Assembly: GCF_009909145.1 (NCBI RefSeq) | Contig: NZ_JAAAPJ010000002.1 | Coordinates: 62,001 to 126,000, forward strand | Reading direction: 5' to 3' | From: Corallococcus silvisoli | Lineage (GTDB): Bacteria > Myxococcota > Myxococcia > Myxococcales > Myxococcaceae | DNA: 64,000 nucleotides | Part shown: positions 38,284 to 46,877 of the stretch, piece after piece | Layout: every line of letters begins with the position of its first letter | How positions within the stretch are numbered: the stretch's first letter is position 1 | Program-made: the position numbers and the translations under genes | The notes under the pieces: generated by a model | Seen by the model: only the letters and a program-made list of their open reading frames with translations | What the model was told of the DNA's origin: nothing | Database searches by the model: none

Positions 38284-38311
38284 GGGCCGAAGCGCGGAGG
38301 CGCTCCGGCCC
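38284..38311. terminator. hairpin between convergent dinB and poly(A) polymerase-like genes
   Basis: GGGCCGAAGCGC (38284-38295) and GCGCTCCGGCCC (38300-38311) pair at 11 of 12 positions around a GGAG loop. The hairpin sits just past the stop of the minus-strand gene and 100 bases past dinB. It lacks a T run but is strong enough to act as a terminator or barrier. Confidence 0.5.
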
Positions 38312-38319
38312 GGTGGGAA

Positions 38320-40041
38320 CTATCCTTCGCCCGCGTCGGAGCCCGAGGAGGCCGGACGCTCCGCGCCCGAACCGTTGCCCTCGCCGCTCCCACTGCCGGT
38401 GCGACGACGACGGCGGCGGCGGCGCTTGCGGCGGGGGCCTTCGGAGTCCCCGGCGTTGGCCCCGGCGCGCGGCGGCGGCACCTCTCCGGCCTGCCACGCG
38501 TCCAGCGCCTCGCGCCCCTCGCCCGTCGCCTCCACCGTCATCGCGAAGACGGCCAGCGCCTCGTTGAAGAGCGGGTGGCGGCGGAAGGCGCCCGTCTTCT
38601 TGCGGCGCTCCCCGGACAGCGTGCGCTGCATCAGGAGCAGCATGCGGCAGCGCTCGGCGATGCGGCGCGGCAGCCTCGCGGCCTCCACGAAGCCCGCGAG
38701 CAGATCCTCGATGACGCGCGACACGGACGCGCGGCCCTCGTCCTGCGACTCCTCCGCGGGCGGCTGCGCGCGGCTGATGGGCACCAGCAGCGTCGCCAGC
38801 AGGATGGCGTCGTCCAGCACCTCGCCCGCCGACACGCGCTTATCCAGCGCCTGCGCGAAGGCGTAGAAGGTCTTCTCCCCCTCCTTGCCGTGCACCCGCA
38901 GGTACTCGTCCACCGGCGGCAGGAGCAGCTTCAGCGCGTCCAGCGCCGCCAGCAGCTTCAGCGCCGGGGCGGACACCCCGCCGCGGATGAGGCGGAAGGT
39001 CTCCTCCAAGAGGCGCGCGGGCGCGCAGCGCGGCAGGTCCTCCACCGCGCCCTCCATCGCCGCGTACGTGCGCGACTCGATGTCCAGGTCCAGCTTCGCC
39101 GCGAAGCGCACCGCGCGCAGGATGCGCACCGGGTCCTCGCGCATGCGGATCTCCGGGTCGCCAATCGTCCGGATGAAGCGCTCATCCAGGTCGCGCCGTC
39201 CGCGCACGTAGTCGATGACCCGGCCTTCGCTCGCGTCGTAGAACAGGCCGTTGATGGTGAAGTCGCGGCGGCGCGCGTCCTGCTGCGCCGTGCCGAAGAC
39301 GTTGTCGTGGGTGATGAGCAGGTCTTCGCCGCCCTGCCCCTCGTCCGCCCCCGGCGCCGGCTCCAGCTCCGTCGGGTTGGCGCGGAAGGTGGACACCTCC
39401 ACGATCTTCCCGCCCTTGAAGTAGACGTGCGCCAGCCGGAAGCGCCGTCCGATGAGGCGGCAGTTGCGGAAGATGGCGCGCACCTCGCCCGGGTGGGCGC
39501 TGGTGGCCACGTCGAAGTCCTTTGGCTTGCGCCCCAGGAGCAGGTCGCGCACACAGCCGCCCACCAGGTACGCCTGGTGCCCGTGCTGGTGCAGCCGCAG
39601 GACGACCTTGAGCGCGTCCGGATCCATCTCGTCCGGGTCGATCTCCGCGGGCTCGCCCGTGCGCGTGGTGGTGGGCGCCTGCAGCTCCGGCTCGTTCGCG
39701 GCGGGCTCCGGCTCCGGCTCCAGGATGACGGCCTCGGGCTCCTCGGCCTCCTCCCCCGCCTCGGCGGCGGCCTGGGCATCCTCGGCCTCGGCGGCCTTCA
39801 GGGCTTCGGTGGCGCGCTGGATTTCATCGCTCACCTCGGGCTCGGCCGGGCCAGCGTCCTCGGTGTCGTCATCGTCGTCGAACCCGTCGTCGTCCCCCGC
39901 ATCCGCGGAGTAGGAGGGCTCGGAAGGGGCCTCGAGGGCCCGGGAAGGGGTTTCGTGTTCGCTGGGGCGCTCGGAGGAGTCCGCCGACGCAGGGGTCGCG
40001 GTGCGCTCCTCCTGGCCCGTCAGGTCCAGGGGGGAAGACAT
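38320..40041 (-). CDS. poly(A) polymerase / CCA-adding enzyme family protein
   Basis: The nucleotidyltransferase core has YLVGGCVRDLLLGRKPKDFD with the catalytic DFD, RRRDFTINGLFYD, IGDPEIRMREDPVRILRAVRF and the RNA-binding helical domain, fitting class II CCA/poly(A) polymerases, most like PcnB. The N-terminal 150 residues are an acidic, low-complexity extension, and the C-terminus is RRKRRRRRRRRTGSGSGEGN, a basic tail likely to contact RNA. The start at 40041 is chosen because upstream in-frame codons to 40176 often end in A or T, unlike this genome, and GAGG lies nine bases before this ATG. PcnB and Cca are hard to separate by sequence alone. Confidence 0.85.
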   Translation of the reverse strand: MSSPLDLTGQEERTATPASADSSERPSEHETPSRALEAPSEPSYSADAGDDDGFDDDDDTEDAGPAEPEVSDEIQRATEALKAAEAEDAQAAAEAGEEAEEPEAVILEPEPEPAANEPELQAPTTTRTGEPAEIDPDEMDPDALKVVLRLHQHGHQAYLVGGCVRDLLLGRKPKDFDVATSAHPGEVRAIFRNCRLIGRRFRLAHVYFKGGKIVEVSTFRANPTELEPAPGADEGQGGEDLLITHDNVFGTAQQDARRRDFTINGLFYDASEGRVIDYVRGRRDLDERFIRTIGDPEIRMREDPVRILRAVRFAAKLDLDIESRTYAAMEGAVEDLPRCAPARLLEETFRLIRGGVSAPALKLLAALDALKLLLPPVDEYLRVHGKEGEKTFYAFAQALDKRVSAGEVLDDAILLATLLVPISRAQPPAEESQDEGRASVSRVIEDLLAGFVEAARLPRRIAERCRMLLLMQRTLSGERRKKTGAFRRHPLFNEALAVFAMTVEATGEGREALDAWQAGEVPPPRAGANAGDSEGPRRKRRRRRRRRTGSGSGEGNGSGAERPASSGSDAGEG

Positions 40042-40462
40042 GGAAAGAACCTCGTGCGCGGCTCCGGGGCCCTCCGCCGCTGCCGCCTCGAAGGAGGCCT
40101 TTCCGCGCGCGTCGTCTCCGGGCGCGGCTGGCAGCGTTCCGCCAGGGGGCGGGGGATGGGTCGGGTCTCGCGTCATTCGCCTCGGAAGGGACAGCCGTCT
40201 AGCACGCATCCTCCCACCCATGGGGGTCGCGCTTAAGGACATTCTTCAGGGACATCCGGGGTCCGCCAGGGCCCCCGCCCGCCCGCCGGGCGCCTGGAAC
40301 GTCCCAGGCTCCGGAAAAACGCCCCGCTGCCCATCGAAGGCGCTTCCATTGGATAACACCCCGCCCACGCACATGCCGGCCAGGGGCCCGCCATCCAGAG
40401 GCCCCGGCCGACGGGACGCCCCCCAGGCGGGCAGGCACCCGGCCCCCTGCGCCCGGCGTCCT
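40042..40462. other. intergenic region, 421 bases, no gene seen
   Basis: The stretch separates two minus-strand genes. Frames running through it have poor third-position bias and no domains. It presumably contains the promoter of the poly(A) polymerase-like gene. I see no consensus promoter, tRNA-like fold or long repeat. Confidence 0.4.
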
Positions 40463-41512
40463 TCAGGACGTCGGCGGCTTCAGGGTGCGGCCCTTGTGGG
40501 TCCGGGGCAGCGCGTGGGAGATGAGCGACACGTAGTCCACCGCCTGGACGCGCGGCGGGGGGGGCTGGGTGCCCAGCGCGGCCAGGCGCTTGCTGAACGC
40601 GGCCAGGATGTCCGGCATGGGGCGCATGGCCTTGAGCAGCGCGTTGGGCCCCTCCATCGCCTGGGACAGCGCGATGGCCGCCTGCTGCAGCGGCAGCCCG
40701 CGCCGGAGCAGGTCCTGGAACGAGTTCGACAGCGTGATGATGTTGTGCCCCGCCGTCTGCACCATCTCCACGGCGATCTTCAGCACCTGCGGCGCCGTGA
40801 GGTGGCCGTCCGCCAGCAGCACCAGCGCCGCCTGGAAGTAGTTGAAGATGGGCACCACGCGCGGGCCATAGGGCGTGAAGTGCGCGGGCGGGGTCAGCCG
40901 GTCCAGGTGGATGAAGATGCGCCGCACCGGGTCCGCGATGGGGATCTTCTTCCACGCCTCCTGCACCCGCGCGGCGTCGTCCGGGTACACCCCGCCCGCC
41001 TCCAGCACCTGCGACAGCACGCGCTCGTCCACGCGGCCCGCGATGAGGTCCGCGTAGAGCGAATAGATGAACGCGTCCGCCTCCGCGTCGTCCCCGAAGA
41101 GGACCTCCTCGGCCTCCACCGGCGCGTTGACGCGGCTCTCCAGGATGGCCGGCAGCTTGTAGCCCACCTGCCCCCGGAGCGCCCGGAAGCGCCCGCGCAG
41201 CAGGTTGCCCACGTTGTCCTTGAGGACGAACTCATCCCACTGGACGCCGTCCAGCTTGAGCTTCTCCTCCAGCACCGCGCGCATCTGCTTGGGGCTGCCG
41301 GACACGATGCACAGCCGCGAGTCGCCCTGCTCGGCCAGCTCGCGGATGAGCGCGGACGCCCCCGGCACGGCGACCTTCTCATGGGCCTTCTGGAAGGCGG
41401 TGCGGAACAGGTCGCGCAGCGACTCGAAGTCCGTCTGGAGGTACGTCTTGTCCAGGTCCCACCGGTAGATGCGGCGGGGGGGACGCGGGTCGATGCGGTC
41501 CGGCAGGCTCAC
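40463..41512 (-). CDS. HAD-like phosphatase domain protein coupled to plsX
   Basis: The 349-residue protein begins with IYRWDLDKTYLQTDF, a HAD-type DxD motif with both aspartates, followed by LCIVSGSPKQM (motif II serine), a lysine-containing GYKLPAIL (motif III) and EEVLFGDDAEADAF (motif IV). These four motifs indicate a Mg-dependent phosphohydrolase. The C-terminal 150 residues are helical and unassigned. The GTG start at 41512 overlaps the plsX stop by GTGA. The coupling suggests a role in phospholipid or phosphate metabolism, which is inference only. Confidence 0.75.
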   Translation of the reverse strand: MSLPDRIDPRPPRRIYRWDLDKTYLQTDFESLRDLFRTAFQKAHEKVAVPGASALIRELAEQGDSRLCIVSGSPKQMRAVLEEKLKLDGVQWDEFVLKDNVGNLLRGRFRALRGQVGYKLPAILESRVNAPVEAEEVLFGDDAEADAFIYSLYADLIAGRVDERVLSQVLEAGGVYPDDAARVQEAWKKIPIADPVRRIFIHLDRLTPPAHFTPYGPRVVPIFNYFQAALVLLADGHLTAPQVLKIAVEMVQTAGHNIITLSNSFQDLLRRGLPLQQAAIALSQAMEGPNALLKAMRPMPDILAAFSKRLAALGTQPPPPRVQAVDYVSLISHALPRTHKGRTLKPPTS

Positions 41513-42543
41513 CGCGCGAGACCCTCCTGGATGGCGGTGCCCAGCTCGTTCGCCACCGCCTTCGCCGCCACCTTGCCCGCGTTCGCGATGGCGCGCGCCT
41601 TGGAGCGGCCGTGCGCCTTGATGAAGATGCGGTCGAACCCGAGGATGGGCGCGCCGCCGTACTGCTCCCAGTCCGTGATGTCCTTGAGCCGGTCGATGCC
41701 GCTCGACAGCATGGCCAGGCCCGCCCGCCAGCGCAGGCTCTCCTTGTAGGCGTACTGGGCCAGCTCCATCACCGTGTCGTGCACGCCCTCCAGCATCTTC
41801 AGGCACACGTTGCCCACGAAGCCGTCCGTCACGATGACGTCCACCGTGCCGCGCGGGATGTCGATGCCCTCCACGTTCCCCGTGAAGTTGAGCCCCGACA
41901 TCTGGGACAGCCGCTGGTGCGCCTCCACCACGCGCGGGGGGCCCTTCTGCGGCTCGACGCCGTTGGACAGCAGCGCCACCTTGGGCCGCTCGTTGCGGGA
42001 GATGATGCGCGCATAGGCGCTGCCCATCACGGCGAACGCCACCAGGTCCTCCGCGGTGGCCTCCACCGTGGCGCCCACGTCGAGGATGAGGCTGAACGGA
42101 TCCTGCTTCGCGCCGCGCACGCCCCGCGTCGGGTACACCGTGGCCAGCGCCGCGCGGCGCACGCCGGGAATCAGCTGGAAGTGGCGCTTGCACGCGAGCA
42201 CGCCCGCGCCCGTGTTGCCCGCGGACACCAGCGCGTGCGCCTCTCCCTCGGCCACCAGCCGGGCGGCCACCGCCACGGAGGACTCGGGTTTGCGCGCCAG
42301 CGCCTCGCCGGGCTTCTCGTCCATGCCCACGTAGTCGCCCGCGTGGTGCACGGAGATGCGCTCCCCGTTGTGCTTGATGCCCGCCAGGGCCTCGTCGATG
42401 ACCGGCCGGTCCCCCACGAGCAACGCGTGGATGTGCGGAGACTCCAGCGAAAGCTGGGCGGCGCCTCGCACCACCTCAACCGGGCCGTGATCGCTCCCCA
42501 TCACGTCGAACGCGATGGTGATGTGCTGCGGCTTGCCCACCAT
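41509..42543 (-). CDS. plsX: phosphate acyltransferase PlsX
   Basis: PlsX converts acyl-ACP to acyl-phosphate for phosphatidic acid synthesis. The protein has the family's opening ITIAFDVMGSDHGP, VSAGNTGAGVLACKRHF, PFSLILDVGAT, VALLSNGVE and DVIVTDGFVGNV, plus GAPILGFDRIFIKAHGRS. ATG at 42543 (344 residues) has AGGA eight bases upstream; an ATG three codons earlier lacks room for a ribosome-binding site after the MFS stop. The usual neighbours fabH and rpmF are absent from this locus. It follows the MFS gene by ten bases. Confidence 0.95.
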   Translation of the reverse strand: MVGKPQHITIAFDVMGSDHGPVEVVRGAAQLSLESPHIHALLVGDRPVIDEALAGIKHNGERISVHHAGDYVGMDEKPGEALARKPESSVAVAARLVAEGEAHALVSAGNTGAGVLACKRHFQLIPGVRRAALATVYPTRGVRGAKQDPFSLILDVGATVEATAEDLVAFAVMGSAYARIISRNERPKVALLSNGVEPQKGPPRVVEAHQRLSQMSGLNFTGNVEGIDIPRGTVDVIVTDGFVGNVCLKMLEGVHDTVMELAQYAYKESLRWRAGLAMLSSGIDRLKDITDWEQYGGAPILGFDRIFIKAHGRSKARAIANAGKVAAKAVANELGTAIQEGLAR

Positions 42544-42553
42544 GGTCCCCATC

Positions 42554-43852
42554 CTATGAGCTTTGTTCCGCGCCCGCTCCCGACATTCTCACCTGAGTGA
42601 CCAGTGACAGTGCCAAAAGTCCACCCAACGCCACCAACACCGCGCCCGTCCCGTAGGGGGCCGCCGGGCCCAGCCGGGTGAAGAGCAGCCCGCCCAGCGC
42701 CGGCCCGACGATGCGGCCCAGCGACCCGCTCGCCTGGTACGCGCCCAGCACCGCCCCCTGGCGCTCGGAGGGCGCGTGCAGGGACACCAGCGCGGACAGG
42801 CACGGCGTGACGAGCGCGGACCCCACCGCCAGCAGCCCCATCATCGGGAACAGCCACCCGTACGACGGGGCCACCGGCAGGAGCGCCAGCCCCGCCGCCG
42901 TCAGGCCGAACCCCACCACGGCCACCGGGGCCTCCCGCCCTCCCCTCCCCCCCGCCCCGTCGGACGGCCCGTGCGCGGGCGCCACCAGGCGGCGCACCAG
43001 CCCGCCCTGCACCAGCGCGGACAGCACCCCCACCACCGCGAAGAGCGCCCCGGAGCGCAGGCTGGCCTCCCTGAGGGTGGCCGCGTCCGGCAGCGCCGCG
43101 TGCACCAGCCACCCGCCCTCCAGCGGCACCGGCCCGGACGACAGGAAGCGCGTCAAGAGGTACACGGAGAAGGTGCCCTCCATCTGCGCGAAGGCCACCG
43201 TGTAGAGCAGCACCAGCACCACGCACCGGCCCACGACGGGAAGCGTCATCACGGCCGTGGCGCCCTTCATGGAGCGCACGGTGGCGGACGGCGACCCGGC
43301 GTGGCGCGTCTCCGGGAGGAAGAACCAGGTGTTGAGCAGGTTGAGCGCGGACAGCCCCGCCGCGAACAGCCCGATGGCGAGGTTGCCGCCCCACGCCCCC
43401 AGGATGCCGCCCAGCGCCGGCCCCAGCACGAAGCCCAGGCCGAACGCCGCGCCGATGATGCCCATGCCCCGCGCGCGCTCGTGCGGCTTCGTGATGTCCG
43501 CCACCACCGCCTGCGCCGTGGACACGTTGCCCCCGGACACGCCGTCGATGACGCGCGACAGGAACAGCAGCGGCAGCGTGTGCGCGAAGGCGAACAGCAC
43601 ATAGCCCAGGAGCGACCCCACCTGGGACACCAGCAGCACCGGCCGCCGGCCGAACCGGTCCGACAGCCGCCCCATCACCGGCGCCGCCACCAGCTGCATC
43701 AGCGAATACACCGCGACGAGCAGCCCCACCGCGAACGGAGACGCGCCAAAGCGCACGCCGTACACCCCCAGCTGGGGAATCAGGATGCCGAACCCGATGA
43801 GATCCAGGACGGCGATGCCGAACACCACCCGCAGCGACGCCTCCCGAGCCAC
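42554..43852 (-). CDS. MFS transporter, TetA-like drug efflux type
   Basis: The 432-residue protein has about twelve membrane helices and the MFS signature motif A after the second helix, GRLSDRFGRRPVLL. The opening IAVLDLIGFGILIPQLGVYG and FLSRVIDGVSGGNVSTAQAVVADI are typical of the DHA1 proton antiporters related to TetA. The substrate is unknown. An in-frame TTG at 43894 lies inside the T run of the terminator ending the upstream gltC transcript, so the GTG at 43852, with GGGGAG seven bases upstream, is the likelier start. It is the first gene before plsX. Confidence 0.88.
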   Translation of the reverse strand: MAREASLRVVFGIAVLDLIGFGILIPQLGVYGVRFGASPFAVGLLVAVYSLMQLVAAPVMGRLSDRFGRRPVLLVSQVGSLLGYVLFAFAHTLPLLFLSRVIDGVSGGNVSTAQAVVADITKPHERARGMGIIGAAFGLGFVLGPALGGILGAWGGNLAIGLFAAGLSALNLLNTWFFLPETRHAGSPSATVRSMKGATAVMTLPVVGRCVVLVLLYTVAFAQMEGTFSVYLLTRFLSSGPVPLEGGWLVHAALPDAATLREASLRSGALFAVVGVLSALVQGGLVRRLVAPAHGPSDGAGGRGGREAPVAVVGFGLTAAGLALLPVAPSYGWLFPMMGLLAVGSALVTPCLSALVSLHAPSERQGAVLGAYQASGSLGRIVGPALGGLLFTRLGPAAPYGTGAVLVALGGLLALSLVTQVRMSGAGAEQSS

Positions 43853-43883
43853 CCTCGAACTCCCCTCGTCCTGAAGGACCGTT

Positions 43884-43929
43884 GAAAAAGACAAAACCGC
43901 CGGAGCGCACGTGCAGGGCGCTCCGGCGG
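43884..43929 (-). terminator. intrinsic terminator of the gltB-gltA-gltC operon
   Basis: A perfect 12-base stem, CCGCCGGAGCGC (43897-43908) with GCGCTCCGGCGG (43918-43929), has a nine-base loop. Read on the minus strand it is followed by TTTTGTCTTTTT (complement of 43885-43896). It lies 33 bases past the gltC stop, as expected of a factor-independent terminator. Confidence 0.88.
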
Positions 43930-43962
43930 GCCGGGAAGAATCCCACTGTCAGCCGAAGGCGT

Positions 43963-45993
43963 CTACATCGCCTCCGCGGACTGGATGTTGCGGTTGGCCG
44001 TGTCGCGCTCGATGCAGCCCTTGGTCAGGGTGTACTGGTACGTGCCCAGCTCGTCGCGCCAGTACTCGCCCTCGTACGGCCAGTAGAGCTGGTCGTCCTG
44101 CACCGCCACGGAGTACTTGTACTTCTTGACGATGGCCGTGCGGCCGCCCGCCTTGAGCTGTTCCTCCAGGAACTCCTTCTCCTTGGTGGTCGTCTCGAAC
44201 TTGATGCGCAGGCCGTTGGCGAGCAGCAGCTTGAGCGCGCCCAGCTCCGTCTCCAGCTTGCCCTTGGCCATGATGCCGGCCTTGGCGATGAGGCTGGTGC
44301 GCTGGACCTTCAGGCCCTCCAGCAGCTGCTTGGTCAGCTCCGAGTACTTGAACGTGTCGCCCTTGTTGGAGAACAGGTCCATCTCGCCTTCGAGCTCCAG
44401 GATGGAGTCGTTGGTCTTCTTCAGGTCCTGGTCCGTGAGGGCCAGCCGCAGGATGCGCTCCAGCAGCACGTCCGTGCCGTTCTTCTCCAGGCCGTCCTTG
44501 TTCTTCTTCTGCACCTCGGCGAGCACCGTGTAGTACTCGCTCGCGTCCATGTTCTTCTTCACGAGCGCGTCCAGCTCGTCGTGCACGGGCAAGTAGGTGC
44601 GCTCGAAGTCCTGGAGGATGAGGTTGGACTCCCGGTAGCGGCAGTTCTCGTAATAGATGACCGCCTTGAGGATGAGCGCCTCCGGGAAGTACTCCTCGCG
44701 GAAGAAGGGCGACGACAGGGTGATGAGGTTGCCCAGCGCCTGCTCGTACTGGCCGATGCGGTAGTTGGCCCAGGAGGACTCGAAGAGGGCCTCCAGCCAC
44801 TGCGTGTTCCCGCGCTCCACCTTGTTCAGATAGAAGATGGAGAAGCGGTTCTGCTGCATGCCGTAGTGCGTGCGCGCCAACTGCATGAAGGCCAGCTCGC
44901 GCAGCGACTTGTCCAGCTTCGCCTGCTCGCCGGTGCGGCCCACCATGGGACGGGTGAGGCGCACCACCTCCTTCATCGCCTCCACCGACGCCAGCACGTC
45001 CGTGTTGCCGCGCTTGAGCGCCGCGTCCTTGTTGCGCGTGCCGTTGCGGAAGAAGGCCAGGCCCTCCAGGTACTTCGCGCGCGGGTAGAACACATCCGTG
45101 CGCGGGATGGTCAGCGCCAGGCGCTTCACTTCCTCGAAGGACTTGTCCGCGTTGTCCATCTGGCCCACCTGGTCCAGCGCGCGGCCACGCACGAAGTGGT
45201 AGCGCGCCAGCAGGTAGCGGAACTCGTTGCGGAACTTCTCCGGGAACTCGTAGTTCGCGTACCGGGCGATCTCATCCAGGATGACCGTCTCGTTCTGCGT
45301 CTTGCGGCTGATGAAGAACAGCCACTCCAGGCTCGACTTGAAGAACTTCGTGGACGGGCCCGCCGCGAGGATCTTCGAGAACTCGCCCAGCGACGAGTGG
45401 TACAGCCCCATGCGGTAGAGCGCCTTGGCCAGCACGTAGCGCGCCTCGACGTGCAGGCCCTGGAGCTTCGCGTCCCCCAGGAGCTCGTGCGAGGCCATGG
45501 CGGCCTTCTCGTACTCGTCGTTCTTGAACAGCGAGATGGCCGCGTCCAGGCGCTGGCGGTCCGCCGTCTTGCCGGACACGTCCACCGCGTCGAACGTCAT
45601 CGTGGGCGCGGGCGGCTTGTCGTTGTCGCCCGTGAGGTCCAGGCCCAGGCCCGGGCTGCCCTGGGGAGCGGGCTTCGACGCGGGCGAGGACTTCGCCGCG
45701 GGAGTGCCCGACACGGGAGAAGGGGTGACGGCGCTGGGCGGCGTGGCGGGGTTGCCCGCGGGGGCCGCGGTGCTGGAGGAGGCGTTGCCCTCGGTGTCCT
45801 CCGCCGGCGCGGCCGTCTTGCCCTTGCCGCGCTTGGTGGAGGTCTTCTTCTTGGCCGAGGACGAACCCTTCTTCTTCTTCTTGGACTGCCCCGAGAGGTC
45901 CAGTCCTTCGAAGGACTGCGCCAGCGTGGGGGCCGTGTACGCGAGCGAGAGCCCGAGGACGGCGAGGCGGAGGAACCGGTGGGTGCGCATCAT
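43963..45993 (-). CDS. gltC: gliding motility protein GltC-like, periplasmic TPR-rich protein
   Basis: The 676-residue product has a signal peptide (LAVLGLSLAYTAPTLAQ), a lysine- then alanine/proline-rich segment to about residue 150, and a long helical repeat region rich in tyrosine-alanine TPR-like units (ARYVLAKALYRMGLYHSSLG, ARYHFVRGRALDQVGQMDNA, ALFESSWANYRIGQYEQALG). Together with two beta-barrels directly upstream and a Cys-rich lipoprotein beyond them, this matches the M. xanthus gltK-gltB-gltA-gltC set, whose products form the outer-membrane part of the Agl-Glt gliding machine. It starts two bases after the gltA stop codon. The assignment rests on context plus recalled protein character. 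Confidence 0.8.
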   Translation of the reverse strand: MMRTHRFLRLAVLGLSLAYTAPTLAQSFEGLDLSGQSKKKKKGSSSAKKKTSTKRGKGKTAAPAEDTEGNASSSTAAPAGNPATPPSAVTPSPVSGTPAAKSSPASKPAPQGSPGLGLDLTGDNDKPPAPTMTFDAVDVSGKTADRQRLDAAISLFKNDEYEKAAMASHELLGDAKLQGLHVEARYVLAKALYRMGLYHSSLGEFSKILAAGPSTKFFKSSLEWLFFISRKTQNETVILDEIARYANYEFPEKFRNEFRYLLARYHFVRGRALDQVGQMDNADKSFEEVKRLALTIPRTDVFYPRAKYLEGLAFFRNGTRNKDAALKRGNTDVLASVEAMKEVVRLTRPMVGRTGEQAKLDKSLRELAFMQLARTHYGMQQNRFSIFYLNKVERGNTQWLEALFESSWANYRIGQYEQALGNLITLSSPFFREEYFPEALILKAVIYYENCRYRESNLILQDFERTYLPVHDELDALVKKNMDASEYYTVLAEVQKKNKDGLEKNGTDVLLERILRLALTDQDLKKTNDSILELEGEMDLFSNKGDTFKYSELTKQLLEGLKVQRTSLIAKAGIMAKGKLETELGALKLLLANGLRIKFETTTKEKEFLEEQLKAGGRTAIVKKYKYSVAVQDDQLYWPYEGEYWRDELGTYQYTLTKGCIERDTANRNIQSAEAM

Positions 45994-45995
45994 GC

Positions 45996-46877
45996 TTAGG
46001 AACCGGAGGGGAAGAAGAAGGACAGGCCCAGCTCGAACAGGATCTGGTTGCGGAGATAGTTGGGCGTCGGCTCCCGGCCCTTCTCCACGTAGATGAGGTC
46101 GCGCAGCTCCGTGCGCAGCGTCATCCAGCGGTTGAAGAAGAAGCGCAGGCCCACGCCCACGTTGCCGCCGCCCGTGAGGTACGCCTTGCTGCCCGCGACC
46201 GGGGTCCCGTCCACGAGCGACGTCGCCGGGCCCTTGTACTGGATGACCGACGCGCCAACGACGCCGTACATGTCGAAGTGGACGAACTTCTCCGCCAGCA
46301 GGGACAGCTTTCCGTAGATGGGCGCCCACTGGACGTCCAGGCCGCCCATCAGCGTGAGCTGGCCCGGGGCCCGCCCGTCCAGCTCAGCGCGGGTGGGCGC
46401 GCGGCAGCCGCGGGTGTCGCCCGCCTCGCCTTCGGTGAAGGTGCAGATCTGCGCGGAGCCCGCCACGCTGTTCAGCGCGTAGCCAGCGCGCAGGCCCACG
46501 CCCAGCGTCTCCATGGGGAAGTACGTCACGGTGCCGCCAAAGACGTACTTCTTGTAGAACGCGTCGCGGATGGTGACGGACGCGGAGGGGCTGATTTCGA
46601 ACCGGCCCTTCTTGAGGAACATGTGGCCGGACACCGGCCGGATGCGCTCGCGAAGGGGCCCCAGGGCGTCCTTGTCGACCTCGGACACGTCGCCGGCTTC
46701 CTCCTCCTGGGAGGTGTTCGGCGGCTGCGAATTGGCGGCGGTCTTCGGAGCGGGCGCCGGAGCCGGAGCCGGGGTGGCGGGGGCGGCCGCGGCCGGCGCG
46801 GGCGCCGGGTCGGCGGCGCTGGCGAGCGCGGGCACACCCGCGCACAGGGTCAGGAGCAGGCGGACGGCGGGCTTCAT
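45996..46877 (-). CDS. gltA: gliding motility outer-membrane beta-barrel GltA-like
   Basis: The 293-residue protein has a signal peptide, a long Ala/Pro-rich periplasmic segment to about residue 60, and an eight-strand-sized beta domain (FLKKGRFEISPSASVTIRDA, ETLGVGLRAGYAL, WAPIYGKLSLLAEKF) ending in an aromatic final strand (LFELGLSFFFPSGS). It shares several motifs with the upstream gene (LKK.RFE.., WAP.YGK.S), so the two are tandem paralogues. Its ATG overlaps the upstream stop by ATGA. In M. xanthus GltA and GltB act with GltC and GltK at focal adhesions. Which barrel is A or B is inferred from gene order. Confidence 0.75.
   Translation of the reverse strand: MKPAVRLLLTLCAGVPALASAADPAPAPAAAAPATPAPAPAPAPKTAANSQPPNTSQEEEAGDVSEVDKDALGPLRERIRPVSGHMFLKKGRFEISPSASVTIRDAFYKKYVFGGTVTYFPMETLGVGLRAGYALNSVAGSAQICTFTEGEAGDTRGCRAPTRAELDGRAPGQLTLMGGLDVQWAPIYGKLSLLAEKFVHFDMYGVVGASVIQYKGPATSLVDGTPVAGSKAYLTGGGNVGVGLRFFFNRWMTLRTELRDLIYVEKGREPTPNYLRNQILFELGLSFFFPSGS

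Noticed and set aside
40042..40176. N-terminal extension of the poly(A) polymerase-like gene
   Set aside because: About a quarter of its codons end in A or T, unlike real genes here, and an internal ATG has a suitable ribosome-binding site.
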